In this document: positions 29,276 through 39,746 of the stretch, piece by piece
Position numbering within the stretch: the first letter of the stretch is position 1
How the letters are laid out: each line of letters begins with the position of its first letter
Source: Thiocystis violascens
GTDB lineage: Bacteria; Pseudomonadota; Gammaproteobacteria; Chromatiales; Chromatiaceae
Reading direction: 5' to 3'
NCBI GenBank assembly: GCA_020721065.1
Contig: DYNM01000006.1
Location: forward strand, 1-64,000
DNA length: 64,000 nucleotides
Program-made: the position numbers and the translations under genes
The notes under the pieces: model-generated
The model's database searches: none
Told to the model about the DNA's origin: nothing
Seen by the model: only the letters and a program-made list of their open reading frames with translations

Positions 29276-31194
29276 TATTTTTCAACTCCTTTCTGCGCGA
29301 GAAACCGCACCAATAATGCGCCATCGGGTTTAAGACGATTGCTGGTTTTGAATGTCACTGCGCCGTTATTATTGTGGCGCGTCATCGGTCGGCATTGTTC
29401 CAGTAATGGTTTAATTAACGCCTCAGCATCGGCAATTTTTAATTTATCACGCCGACCATCATTTACACCAGATGCTAAATAATCCACAGCCAGCAATGAC
29501 ACTGCTTGGTCTTCATTAAACACCGAATCAGTTTGACCTTCTGATGGATTGATAAACGCGAACTGCTCGCGGATTTTATAGAAAAACTTGTTACTGAACG
29601 CGAAATCTTCTGAACCAGTCGGCGCGGCAGATTTATTAAACTGATCCGCAATGTCTTCAATCACCAAAGTTGTGTCTGAATTTGGCAATAATGCACATTC
29701 CCAAGGTTGCGCCCATTGCAATGTTTCGCCGCTGCCTTTTTCCACCCGCACTGCTAACGCATCGCGTCCAGTGGCATTTTTGGCAATCTCATCTAATAAA
29801 TGATGTGAGTTGTGCAATAATCGCGTGAGTGGTGTTTTCACATGTGCAAAAGTAATTGCTGCTGAAATGGTTGAACAACCGGATTTATTGAATGCTTTTT
29901 GAAAAGCAGCAAGATATTCAACACGAATTGCTGCTGCGCCTTTCAGTGCATCTTCCATTGGAAATAGCGCCAATACATCATCGCCACCAGCGTAAATCAA
30001 AAAACCGTTGTGTTTATGCACAATTTCCGGTACGGCAGCAGTGAATTGATTCAGTGCATTGGAAATTTTAGGCGGTGCAGTTTTATCCGATTGCAGCAAT
30101 TGACCAAGACTATCTCCATCCATTAACAAAATGGCATAAAATGGCGATGGTGGCTGTTTCTGACCAAGCGCCTTGATAACCGCTTTAACGGTATTGACTT
30201 TACTGCGATCAGCGCAGATTTTTTGATTATCTAACACATGTGCAAACAGGGCGCTAGAATGTAAGCATATCAATGAGTCTAAACCAGTTTTGCCTACGCA
30301 ATCTAACTGACTCAAGCCACCATCAGATTCGCCTAATAAATCTTCAGTTGCTGTGCGCAATTGTTTTAGTGTATTCGGATCAGCGTCTTTTAATTGTGCA
30401 ATCCAATGCGCTGCCGCTAAATCAGCAGTTGATGGCATCTGTCCATTCACTTTCCAGCCGTATAATGTCCAATTGTTCGGCATTTCTACCCGCAAATCAG
30501 CAAAGCCGGTCACGAAACGGCGTTTAATAAACGCAATTGCGCATAACGCCTCATCACTATCAAAATCAGTGGTGAACGTTTCACGCAGTGGTTTCCAAAA
30601 ATCATTCAACTGTGAATCAGTTGGTGATGTTGCTCCAGACAATTCTTGCCAGCCAGCCATCATTGAACATTTCACACCTGCTTCTTCTGGTGGTAATTGC
30701 GTGCGCCAATTTTTACGGCGATCAAGTAACGCATTATCATCACCCAATGCCCACGCAATTTCCCAAAACTGTTCACATTGCCGTTCCCAAATTGCTCGTG
30801 TGCATTCTACTTCAGCAGATTTATTGACGTGGCATTTCAAATCGCGTTCCCAAATTGATTCTGCCAGTGCCCACCATGCGGTGCGCACTGCTTCTTCAAC
30901 TAATACTGGCTTAAAACCCTTTGGCACTTCAGCTTGAATCGCCTTGAAGCGATTGGGAATGCAGCCTTGACGTGGTGGTTTTCCAGTTCCTTTACCAATT
31001 AACCATTTCAAATAATCGTCATCTGGACTGGGAAAATTGATTTTGCCACCTTGTTGAATTACCGCTTGCATTGCTGCACCAGCCAACCACGATAATAAGA
31101 ATGAACCAGCCCAAAAATCGCGGGTGCGGCGGGCTTGCGCAACAAAGCCTTGCACTGGACCCAATGTGAAATGAAAAGTGGTGGATTCGGTCAT
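29275..31194 (-). CDS. cmr2: Type III-B Cas10/Cmr2 with cyclase GGDD motif, no HD domain
   Basis: Cas10 is the signature type III subunit. On target RNA binding, its Palm domain makes cyclic oligoadenylates. The cyclase motif YAGGDDVLALFP is intact. The protein starts directly with the Cmr2 core (LGPVQGFVAQARRTRDFWAGSFLLSW) and shows no HD nuclease motifs, so it should signal but lack the HD-dependent DNase. At 639 residues it is short for the family, as expected without HD. It overlaps cmr1 by ATGA and has GGAG upstream. The signalling output fits the CARF effector encoded at 32337-33479. Confidence 0.95.
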   Translation of the reverse strand: MTESTTFHFTLGPVQGFVAQARRTRDFWAGSFLLSWLAGAAMQAVIQQGGKINFPSPDDDYLKWLIGKGTGKPPRQGCIPNRFKAIQAEVPKGFKPVLVEEAVRTAWWALAESIWERDLKCHVNKSAEVECTRAIWERQCEQFWEIAWALGDDNALLDRRKNWRTQLPPEEAGVKCSMMAGWQELSGATSPTDSQLNDFWKPLRETFTTDFDSDEALCAIAFIKRRFVTGFADLRVEMPNNWTLYGWKVNGQMPSTADLAAAHWIAQLKDADPNTLKQLRTATEDLLGESDGGLSQLDCVGKTGLDSLICLHSSALFAHVLDNQKICADRSKVNTVKAVIKALGQKQPPSPFYAILLMDGDSLGQLLQSDKTAPPKISNALNQFTAAVPEIVHKHNGFLIYAGGDDVLALFPMEDALKGAAAIRVEYLAAFQKAFNKSGCSTISAAITFAHVKTPLTRLLHNSHHLLDEIAKNATGRDALAVRVEKGSGETLQWAQPWECALLPNSDTTLVIEDIADQFNKSAAPTGSEDFAFSNKFFYKIREQFAFINPSEGQTDSVFNEDQAVSLLAVDYLASGVNDGRRDKLKIADAEALIKPLLEQCRPMTRHNNNGAVTFKTSNRLKPDGALLVRFLAQKGVEK

Positions 31195-32177
31195 GGACGG
31201 GACTCCGTTGTGGAAACAAAGCGGGCGATATCGTGATTAAACTTTACTAAATCAGTTGTTTGATAACGCGGGTCATGGTGAAAGTGCGCTGGTAAATAAA
31301 GCACGGCGGCAGCATATTGGTTGTTGTTGAGCGCATGAATATGAAAGAACAACGGACTAGCGCGGCGACTTTCTTGATCAATACCTTGAAGCGGTAATCC
31401 GAACGGAATTTTATCTCTACCGCGCAAATTACTTTCTTGACCGCGATGACTTTTATACTGTAACCCAGCTTGGCCATGCACACGGCGAGCGTCGTTATCA
31501 ATCTCAATAACTTTAAAACGGGCGTGTTGACTAAAAGCGGTATAAATTGGAAAGCAAACGACGCTTGCCGTTTCATTTAATCGCTTCCGTACCGCCGTTT
31601 CAAATCCAATTTGATCAAACATCATTTCTTGACCATTAAGCTGGCGCAGGGTAATTGAACCAAAACCGCGTCGTGCTCGACTGCCGAGTCCACCGAATAA
31701 ACTCCAAACTTGTAAAGCATCTTGAATTGCTATAATGTCATTCGCATTGCTTTTGGGTTTAAAGTGCAGTTCTAAATCAAAATCAACGCCTTCACGAATA
31801 CCTTGGCGATGTGACTCTTGATTATTTTCCATTAAACCAAAACCAAGATAGCCGCTGCCGGTATTATTTTGTGGCCATTGCGTTTCTAAATTCAAACGAG
31901 GCTGGCGACTAATGCGCAGCATAAACTGACCCTGACCAGTGTCAGCGCCATTGGCAGCTATTCCAAACAGTTGCGCCTCTTTATCATGTAATAATGCTAA
32001 TGCGCTTTCATCGCGGCTTGTCTCCGTTCTAAATCGTCCCCAATTGAGCGCACGCCACCAAAAGCGTAACGCACCTTTTACTGATGGTGGACGAATCCCG
32101 TCATTCGGTAATTGCTTTGCATCACCGATAAACATCGGGGTAACAATTTGAAAAGTGGCCTTGAGTAATTCTGGCAT
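31191..32177 (-). CDS. cmr1: Type III-B Cmr complex subunit Cmr1
   Basis: Cmr1 is a RAMP subunit at the 3' end of the crRNA in the Cmr complex. The signature is TPMFIGDAKQLPNDGIRPPSVKGALRFWWRAL, followed by GSGYLGFGL and FGGLGSRARRGFGSITL. It has 328 residues and GAGGAA before the ATG. The 160 bp upstream (32178-32336) separate it from the CARF gene and show only a weak GC hairpin without a T-run. Confidence 0.95.
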   Translation of the reverse strand: MPELLKATFQIVTPMFIGDAKQLPNDGIRPPSVKGALRFWWRALNWGRFRTETSRDESALALLHDKEAQLFGIAANGADTGQGQFMLRISRQPRLNLETQWPQNNTGSGYLGFGLMENNQESHRQGIREGVDFDLELHFKPKSNANDIIAIQDALQVWSLFGGLGSRARRGFGSITLRQLNGQEMMFDQIGFETAVRKRLNETASVVCFPIYTAFSQHARFKVIEIDNDARRVHGQAGLQYKSHRGQESNLRGRDKIPFGLPLQGIDQESRRASPLFFHIHALNNNQYAAAVLYLPAHFHHDPRYQTTDLVKFNHDIARFVSTTESRP

Positions 32178-32336
32178 TGAATCAATTCCTCATGGATTTC
32201 AGTAGCATATTGTGAAGTTCGCAACGTTTTGTCAGCACCGACTCAACTCACCGCGCTAGAAAACGACGTGAAACCATCTACTCAAGACTAACGTCACAGC
32301 GGCGACTTTTTTCAATGCCGCCGCCTCAGCAAGCCC

Positions 32337-33479
32337 TCAGCTTTCGTACAACTCCATCCGCACAAACGGTTCATATTGCGCTCGCCGCTCCGCGACAATG
32401 CGTTTATCAATCTCACTGTTCCGTTTTTGCGCAAGCAGCGCTTCATATTCGTCGTGATCAGTCATGCGCCAAACTAACAACCGCCAGCTTTCAATAGATG
32501 CGAGATAACGGTCACGGGTGTGTTCACCTGGTTTTAACCAGAATAAACTGTTGCTCCAGCTTTCATGTTTACCAACCGCCAGTTGCGCTGGAAACCGCGC
32601 TACCCGCTCTAAATACTCAATGGGTTTACAGCCATCAATTGCGCGCACCTTGCGCAAATCTTCAAGTGCCCGCCGTGATAAAAAAGGCACCAACGCTGTG
32701 GGACGTTCTAATTCTTCCCACACTAAAAAACCTACTGGCGATAACGTCATTTGCCCCGCGCCAATATCTTCAAAAAGCGGCTCTAATACGGCGCGTTCTT
32801 CAAAAGGAATGGCAGCATTTAATTCAGTGCGGGTAATTGCGCACTCGTTTTGAATACGTTCTAACAGCGGGCGAATCGGTTCTAAACGTGAACGGGAAAA
32901 TTCAACTGGCATCATCGGCAGTGGAATAAGGGCGCTGGATTGTTCAAAGATATATTGCGCCGGAACGCCTTTGAGCATTCCAATCAATACCGTGTATGGC
33001 ACCAAACTTTTGAAGCCACCAGTCGGGTTGAGAATGCAGTTTGTGGTGCCGTATTTTTCAATCTCATTTAACACGGCTTTAGTAAAATTCAACACGCCAA
33101 CTGCGCGGAATTGTTGCGCGTCCATGACTTGTAAACCAACCACGATTTCAATGCGACAACTAATACCGGGCTGGGCGCGATCTAAATACTGCTTAATGGC
33201 TTCGGCGCAGGCTTGTCCATCCGCAGTTTCAGAACTGAATAAAACTACTGTGTCGTTGGCGTTGACATTCATTCGCGCTAATGAATGTAATTCGGCGGAT
33301 AAATCGCGCTTTAACGCCACTTCGTCGTCCATGCTGGCGCTGCGGAAGGTGCCGTAAATCAATTTGGCGGCTGCGGAAACGCCGCCTTGTTCATTCACCC
33401 ACTGCGCGTTAAAGGTGATTTTTTGTGCGTAGAGCTTTTTGGCGGCGCTGGTGCCGCAGGTGCAAAGATAAGTTGGCAT
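32337..33479 (-). CDS. CARF-winged helix-RelE-like effector, Cami1-like
   Basis: The N-terminal half (about 1-185) is a CARF Rossmann domain of the APE2256 type: CTCGTSAAKKL at the start, then CILNPTGGFKSLVPYTVLIGMLKG, the usual ligand-binding loop. A winged-helix segment follows (about 190-265, ending LSPVGFLVWEEL). The C-terminal part (about 270-350) has RVARFPAQLAVGKHES...WLKPGEHTRDRYLASIESWRLLVWRM, which reads like a RelE toxin fold with scattered basic residues; no HEPN R-x4-6-H motif is seen. This order matches Cami1, a cA4-activated ribosome-dependent mRNA interferase described from Allochromatium. GAGGAA precedes the ATG. CARF is certain in my view; RelE identity is an inference from pattern. 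Confidence 0.82.
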   Translation of the reverse strand: MPTYLCTCGTSAAKKLYAQKITFNAQWVNEQGGVSAAAKLIYGTFRSASMDDEVALKRDLSAELHSLARMNVNANDTVVLFSSETADGQACAEAIKQYLDRAQPGISCRIEIVVGLQVMDAQQFRAVGVLNFTKAVLNEIEKYGTTNCILNPTGGFKSLVPYTVLIGMLKGVPAQYIFEQSSALIPLPMMPVEFSRSRLEPIRPLLERIQNECAITRTELNAAIPFEERAVLEPLFEDIGAGQMTLSPVGFLVWEELERPTALVPFLSRRALEDLRKVRAIDGCKPIEYLERVARFPAQLAVGKHESWSNSLFWLKPGEHTRDRYLASIESWRLLVWRMTDHDEYEALLAQKRNSEIDKRIVAERRAQYEPFVRMELYES

Positions 33480-33507
33480 TGTGATGATTCCTCAACAGCG
33501 TTAAATG

Positions 33508-33540
33508 TTAAAAAAGCAGACGAAGTGTCTGCTTTTTAGT
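33508..33540 (-). terminator. Rho-independent terminator of uvrA
   Basis: A perfect 11-bp inverted repeat, AAAAAGCAGAC / GTCTGCTTTTT, with a 5-nt loop lies at 33511-33537, about 55 bp after the uvrA stop. On the minus strand it ends in a T-run. Only about 30 bp separate it from the start codon of the CARF effector gene. Confidence 0.85.
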
Positions 33541-33592
33541 GTCAACGGAAAATGACAAATGTCAGAAATAAGCATGAATTTCAGTTGGCGTT

Positions 33593-36433
33593 TTACCATC
33601 CCCGCGCCAGCAGCGGCGCTAAAAATTGCCCCGTGTGAGAATGCGCAGTTGCTGCGATCATTTCCGGCGTTCCAGTTGCAATGATTTCACCGCCGCGATT
33701 GCCGCCTTCTGGTCCTAAATCAATAATCCAATCGGCAGTTTTAATCACGTCTAAATTGTGTTCAATCACGACCAGCGTATTGCCTTGATTCCGCAAACGA
33801 TGCAGCACATCAAGCAAATGTTTGACATCGTGAAAATGTAAACCAGTTGTCGGTTCATCGAGAATATAAAGGGTGCGCCCAGTATCGCGTTTACTTAATT
33901 CTCGGCTGAGTTTTACGCGCTGCGCTTCACCACCCGATAACGTAATTGCACTTTGTCCGAGTTGCACATAACCCAAACCAACATCAATTAACGTGTGTAA
34001 TTTCCGCGCCAGCACCGGCACTGCTGCAAAAAATGTCAGCGCATCTTCTACCGTGAGTTTTAATACTTCATCAATTGTTTTGCCTTTATAACGAATATCG
34101 AGCGTTTCGCGGTTATAACGCCGTCCCTGACAAACATCACATTGGACGTAAATGTCGGGTAAAAAGTGCATTTCCACGCGAATTAATCCGTCGCCTTTAC
34201 ACGCTTCGCAGCGCCCGCCTTTGACATTAAAACTAAATCGCCCCGGCGTATAACCTCGCGCTCGCGCTTCCGGTACTGCCGTAAATAAATCGCGCACAAG
34301 ATTAAATAAACCGGTGTAGGTCGCGGGATTGGAGCGCGGTGTGCGTCCTATCGGGCTTTGGTCGATGTCAACCACTTTGTCGAAATGTTCAATCCCTTCA
34401 ATCGCTTGATGCGGCGCAGGTGTGACGCTGGCATCGTTGAGCTGCCGCGCCAGCACCGGAAATAAGGTGTCGTTAATCAACGTCGATTTGCCGGAACCCG
34501 ACACGCCCGTCACGCAGCACAGGGTGCCCACCGGAATTGCGGCGGTGACGTTGCGCAGGTTGTTGCCGGTCGCGCCGATGATGCGCAGTTGTCGCGCTGG
34601 ATCGTTGGCGGTGCGCTGGCGCGGAATCTCAATCCGCAGCTCGCCGCTGAGATAGCGCCCGGTCAGCGAGTTGGGCGCGGCAGCGAGTTCGGCCGCAGTG
34701 CCAATGGCGATGATTTCACCGCCGTGAACGCCTGCGCCGGGGCCGATGTCCACCACTACATCCGCCGCTCGCATCGCTTCTTCATCGTGTTCCACCACAA
34801 TCACGGTATTGCCGAGATCGCGTAAGTGATTGAGCGTTTTGAGTAAACGGGCGTTGTCGCGCTGGTGCAGCCCAATTGAGGGTTCATCCAAGATGTACAT
34901 CACGCCGACCAAACCAGCTCCGATCTGGCTCGCCAAGCGGATGCGCTGCGCCTCGCCGCCGGAGAGCGTTTCGGCGCTGCGCTCCAGCGTCAAATAATCC
35001 AAACCGACATCGACCAGAAAACGCAGGCGGGTGGCGATCTCTTTGATGACGTGTTTGCCGATGTCGCCGCGTTGTCCGGGCAGCGTCAAGGTCTCGAAAA
35101 ATTGCAGTGCTGCGCCAATCGGGAGCCGCGTCACGGCGGGGAGATTGAGCGGCGGTTGGTCGGCTGCTGACTCGTGAAGCAAAAACACATGCCGCGCCGT
35201 TTCGTTGAGCCGAGCGCCTTGACAGGTCGGACACGGTTGCTGCGACAGATACCGCGCCAGCTCTTCGCGCACGGTGTTGGAATCGGTCTCACGATAGCGG
35301 CGCTCAACGTTGCGCAAGATGCCTTCAAATGGCTGCGGTTTCGCGGTTTTTAGCAGCGATAACTGGAATGTGTCGCTGCCGCTGCCGTGCAAAATGACGG
35401 CGCGAACGCTTTCTGGCAGTTCCAGCCACGGCGTTTCAACGTGAAAGCCGTAATGTGTGCCTAACACGCTGATAATATGGAAATAAAAGGCGTTGCGCCG
35501 ATCCCAACCGCGCACTGCGCCGCCCGCTAAACTCAACTGCGGATGCGCGACGACTTTGTCAGGATCAAAGAATTGCTCAACCCCCAGCCCATCGCAGCTC
35601 GGACACGCGCCCGCCGGATTGTTGAATGAAAACAAGCGCGGCTCGAGTTCGGTCACGCTGTAGCCGCACTGCGGGCAGGCGAATTTGGCCGAAAAAGTCA
35701 GCGGCTGGCGCTCCGGTTCATCGAGCCACGCGAGGCGAGCGATGCCACTAGAGAGCGCCAGCGCCGTCTCGAACGATTCCGCCAGCCGTTGCGTGATATC
35801 GCTGCGCACGCGAAACCGGTCGATGACGACGGCGAGATCGTGCTTTTGTTTGGGATCAAGCTCCGGCGCAGCGTCCAATTCATACACTTGCCCATCAATC
35901 TGAGCGCGGATGAAGCCTTGCGCGTGCAGCTCGGCGAGCAGGCGTTGATAGTCGCCTTTGCGAGCCGCAATCAGCGGCGCGAGCAGCATCACCTTGTCGC
36001 CCTCCGGCAGCGCGAGCACCTGATCGACCATCTGGCTGACGGTTTGCGCGGCGAGCGGGAGCAGGTGGGTTGGGCAATGCGGCTGCCCGACGCGGGCAAA
36101 TAGCAGCCGCAGATAGTCGTAAATTTCAGTAATCGTGCCGACGGTGGAGCGCGGATTGTGCGAGGTGGTTTTTTGTTCAATCGAAATGGCAGGCGACAAG
36201 CCTTCGATGTGATCAACGTCCGGTTTTTCCATCACCGACAAAAATTGCCGCGCATAGGTGGACAGCGATTCGACATAACGGCGTTGCCCTTCGGCATAAA
36301 TGGTGTCGAATGCGAGCGAGGATTTGCCCGATCCCGACAAGCCCGTGAACACAATTAGGCGGTCGCGGGGCAGGTCAAGGTCAACGTTTTTGAGGTTGTG
36401 GGTGCGGGCACCACGAATGTGAAGAACGTGCAT
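33593..36433 (-). CDS. uvrA: Excinuclease ABC subunit A (UvrA)
   Basis: UvrA is the damage-sensing ATPase of nucleotide excision repair and acts with UvrB in the cytoplasm. Both ABC modules are complete: Walker [15 protein letters not shown] and [13 protein letters not shown], and signatures [11 protein letters not shown] and [11 protein letters not shown]. Zinc motifs include [15 protein letters not shown] and CEACKGDG...CDVCQG. The ORF track starts 17 codons upstream at a GTG. The ATG giving [19 protein letters not shown] matches the normal family start and yields 946 residues. It is transcribed divergently from ssb, a common arrangement in gammaproteobacteria. Confidence 0.98.
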   Translation of the reverse strand: MHVLHIRGARTHNLKNVDLDLPRDRLIVFTGLSGSGKSSLAFDTIYAEGQRRYVESLSTYARQFLSVMEKPDVDHIEGLSPAISIEQKTTSHNPRSTVGTITEIYDYLRLLFARVGQPHCPTHLLPLAAQTVSQMVDQVLALPEGDKVMLLAPLIAARKGDYQRLLAELHAQGFIRAQIDGQVYELDAAPELDPKQKHDLAVVIDRFRVRSDITQRLAESFETALALSSGIARLAWLDEPERQPLTFSAKFACPQCGYSVTELEPRLFSFNNPAGACPSCDGLGVEQFFDPDKVVAHPQLSLAGGAVRGWDRRNAFYFHIISVLGTHYGFHVETPWLELPESVRAVILHGSGSDTFQLSLLKTAKPQPFEGILRNVERRYRETDSNTVREELARYLSQQPCPTCQGARLNETARHVFLLHESAADQPPLNLPAVTRLPIGAALQFFETLTLPGQRGDIGKHVIKEIATRLRFLVDVGLDYLTLERSAETLSGGEAQRIRLASQIGAGLVGVMYILDEPSIGLHQRDNARLLKTLNHLRDLGNTVIVVEHDEEAMRAADVVVDIGPGAGVHGGEIIAIGTAAELAAAPNSLTGRYLSGELRIEIPRQRTANDPARQLRIIGATGNNLRNVTAAIPVGTLCCVTGVSGSGKSTLINDTLFPVLARQLNDASVTPAPHQAIEGIEHFDKVVDIDQSPIGRTPRSNPATYTGLFNLVRDLFTAVPEARARGYTPGRFSFNVKGGRCEACKGDGLIRVEMHFLPDIYVQCDVCQGRRYNRETLDIRYKGKTIDEVLKLTVEDALTFFAAVPVLARKLHTLIDVGLGYVQLGQSAITLSGGEAQRVKLSRELSKRDTGRTLYILDEPTTGLHFHDVKHLLDVLHRLRNQGNTLVVIEHNLDVIKTADWIIDLGPEGGNRGGEIIATGTPEMIAATAHSHTGQFLAPLLARGW

Positions 36434-36555
36434 GAGTGGGCGTTGCCAGTGCAGATTTGGAGAACCAAGCATGGTAACTGCCACCGCTGTGGTGCGACTG
36501 CTATGATTGATTTTTGAGCAACGACAGTGCGCCCAGCAGGGCAGGGGAAAGACAG

Positions 36556-37074
36556 ATGGCTGGTGTTAATCGTGTGATTTTAATTGGCAATCTCGGCGCT
36601 GATCCCGCCGAGTTGCGTTATATGCCCAGCGGTGACGCGGTGCTCAACGTGACGTTGGCAACCACTGAAACTTGGAAAGATCGCGCCACCGGGGAAAAAC
36701 GCGAACGCACGGAATGGCACAAGATTGTGTTCATTGGCAAGACGGCGGAAATCGTCAAGCAGTATCTGCATAAAGGCTCGCAGATTTACGTTGAAGGCAA
36801 GCTGCGGACGCGCAAATGGCAAACGCCAGAAGGTCAGGATCGTTACACCACCGAGGTGGTTGTGGACTCCTTCGGCACCATGCAAATGCTCGGCGGGCGG
36901 CAGGAGCAACCGAGCAGCGGATCGTCGGTGCCATTTGATGAGGAAGCGCACTATCAAGGGCAAGGGCGGCCGGCCGGTCGTCCGCAAACTGCACCTGCGC
37001 CTGCGCCGTCCAGCTCCGCTCCGGCGAGTAATTACGGCGGCAGCAGCACTTATGATGATGACATTCCATTTTAA
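36556..37074 (+). CDS. ssb: Single-stranded DNA-binding protein
   Basis: SSB coats single-stranded DNA in replication and repair. The OB fold occupies about the first 110 residues ([18 protein letters not shown]-like start, then [37 protein letters not shown]). A proline-, serine- and glycine-rich linker follows, and the acidic protein-docking tip DDDIPF closes the protein. The ORF-track start is 14 codons too early. The ATG at 36556 (MAGVNRV) has AGGGGA upstream and fits the family. It is divergent from uvrA. Confidence 0.98.
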   Translation: MAGVNRVILIGNLGADPAELRYMPSGDAVLNVTLATTETWKDRATGEKRERTEWHKIVFIGKTAEIVKQYLHKGSQIYVEGKLRTRKWQTPEGQDRYTTEVVVDSFGTMQMLGGRQEQPSSGSSVPFDEEAHYQGQGRPAGRPQTAPAPAPSSSAPASNYGGSSTYDDDIPF

Positions 37075-37102
37075 TTCCGCTTTGATTTCAGTTTAGGAGA
37101 CA

Positions 37103-38164
37103 ATGATGCGCACCATTTTAATCACTGGCGGGGCGGGTTTTATTGGCGGGAACTTTGTGCATTTCCTAATGAAAAAAACCGCCGTGCGGGTGGTTAATCT
37201 GGATGCGCTCACCTATGCCGGTAATTTAGATACGTTAGCGGCATTCAATAACGAACCGCGCCATATTTTTATTCACGGCGATATTAGCGACCGTGCTTTA
37301 GTGAAACAACTGCTAACTGAATACGCAGTTGATGCAGTGGTCAATTTTGCTGCGGAAAGCCATGTTGATCGTTCAATTGATGGTCCTGCTGCATTTATTG
37401 ACACCAACATCAGCGGCACCTTTCAGCTTTTAGAAGCGACCCGCGCCTATTGGTTAAACAGCACTGCCGAGAAGCAAGCTGCATTTCGGTTTTTGCATGT
37501 TTCCACTGATGAAGTCTATGGCTCACTGGGTGCCACCGGATTATTTACGGAAACAACACCGTATGCGCCCAATTCGCCGTATTCCGCCAGCAAAGCCGCT
37601 TCCGATCATTTAGTTCGCGCTTGGTGTCACACTTATGGCTTGCCCGTACTCACCACCAATTGCTCAAATAATTACGGCCCCTATCAATTCCCGGAAAAAC
37701 TCATCCCGTTAATGCTCTTAAAAGCGCAACGCGGCGAACCGCTGCCGATTTATGGCGACGGCGGCAACATCCGCGATTGGTTATTTGTCGGCGATCATTG
37801 CCGCGCCATCTGGCGCGTATTAGAAGCAGGAACTCCCGGCGAGGTTTACAACGTTGGCGGCAATAGCGAACGCACCAATTTAGAAGTCGTTGATACTTTA
37901 TGCGCATTATTGGATGAATTATTGCCAGCTTCACCACAACGCCCCCATGCGCAATTCAAACACTTTGTCAGTGATCGCCCCGGTCACGACCGCCGTTACG
38001 CGATTGACGCAAGTAAATTACAGCGCGAATTAGGTTGGCGACCGCTTGAAACCTTTGAATCTGGATTGCAAAAAACCGTGCAATGGTATTTAGACAATCC
38101 CGCGTGGTGTGCGCGAGTGATGGATGGCAGTTATCGTGGCGAACGTTTAGGTATGGAGCAATAA
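37103..38164 (+). CDS. rfbB: dTDP-glucose 4,6-dehydratase
   Basis: RfbB converts dTDP-glucose to dTDP-4-keto-6-deoxyglucose, the second step of dTDP-L-rhamnose synthesis. It is an extended short-chain dehydrogenase, with the NAD-binding GGAGFIG at the N-terminus, the catalytic STDEVYG, and [10 protein letters not shown] containing the Y-x3-K pair. At 353 residues the length is normal. Two adjacent ATG codons follow AGGAG; either may be used. rfbA starts 2 bp after the stop, so the genes form an operon. Confidence 0.97.
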   Translation: MMRTILITGGAGFIGGNFVHFLMKKTAVRVVNLDALTYAGNLDTLAAFNNEPRHIFIHGDISDRALVKQLLTEYAVDAVVNFAAESHVDRSIDGPAAFIDTNISGTFQLLEATRAYWLNSTAEKQAAFRFLHVSTDEVYGSLGATGLFTETTPYAPNSPYSASKAASDHLVRAWCHTYGLPVLTTNCSNNYGPYQFPEKLIPLMLLKAQRGEPLPIYGDGGNIRDWLFVGDHCRAIWRVLEAGTPGEVYNVGGNSERTNLEVVDTLCALLDELLPASPQRPHAQFKHFVSDRPGHDRRYAIDASKLQRELGWRPLETFESGLQKTVQWYLDNPAWCARVMDGSYRGERLGMEQ

Positions 38165-38166
38165 AG

Positions 38167-39044
<878 letters not shown>

Positions 39045-39048
<4 letters not shown>

Positions 39049-39596
39049 ATGTTATTGAAACTACACTTCCCGGAGTACTGATTCTTGAGCCTAAAGTGTG
39101 GGGTGATGAGCGCGGTTATTTTTTAGAAACGTATCGGGTTAATCGCTACACAGAATTAGGCATTCCAGCGCCGTTCGTACAGGACAATCAATCATTTTCC
39201 CGTCACGGCGTATTACGCGGGCTGCATGTACAACATCCGAATGCACAAGGCAAATTGATTCAGGTGCTTGCCGGAGAAGTATTTGATGTTGCGGTGGATA
39301 TTCGCCGCAGTTCGCCGACTTTTGGGCAATGGGTTGGGGTAACGTTGTCTGGTGACAATAAACGCCAGTTTTGGATTCCAGCCGGTTTTGCGCATGGATT
39401 TTTAGTCACTGGAGATCATGCGCTATTCATGTATAAAAACACCGCTTATTATAGTCCAGAACATGAATTGAGTATTCGCTGGGATGATCCCGATATTGGT
39501 ATTGCTTGGCCATGCACGGGAACACCAGAACTGTCAGCAAAAGATCGGGATGCTGCGTGCTTAAAAGAGATTGCTTTGGCGCGGTTGCCAGAGTGA
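39045..39596 (+). CDS. rfbC: dTDP-4-dehydrorhamnose 3,5-epimerase
   Basis: RfbC epimerises C3 and C5 of the 4-keto sugar in dTDP-rhamnose synthesis. It is a cupin with the usual motifs [26 protein letters not shown] (containing the catalytic histidine) and [15 protein letters not shown]. It has 183 residues. The start overlaps rfbA by ATGA. The next pathway gene, rfbD, lies 3.6 kb downstream beyond a restriction-modification gene. Confidence 0.97.
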
Positions 39597-39746
39597 ATAG
39601 TGGTTTTCAAGAAACGTTGATTAAATACTACTTTATAGTAGATTTGTAAACAGTTTGATGTTAGCAGCTTTAAATTTTTATGAAATCGGTTAATCAACGT
39701 TGCCTTGAAGTAAAATGTTATATCACTGTAAAATATAGTGCTGACT

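Noticed and set aside
32178-32336. GC hairpin between the CARF gene and cmr1
   Set aside because: The stem is short and no T-run follows; it is noted only in the cmr1 entry.
32337-33479. Csm6/Csx1 HEPN ribonuclease identity for the CARF protein
   Set aside because: No R-x4-6-H HEPN motif is visible, and the C-terminal pattern fits RelE better.
39600-39746. Possible -35/-10 pair (TTGAAG, 18 bp, TAAAAT) before the restriction-modification gene
   Set aside because: The region is AT-rich, so such pairs are expected by chance, and it would leave almost no leader before the start codon.
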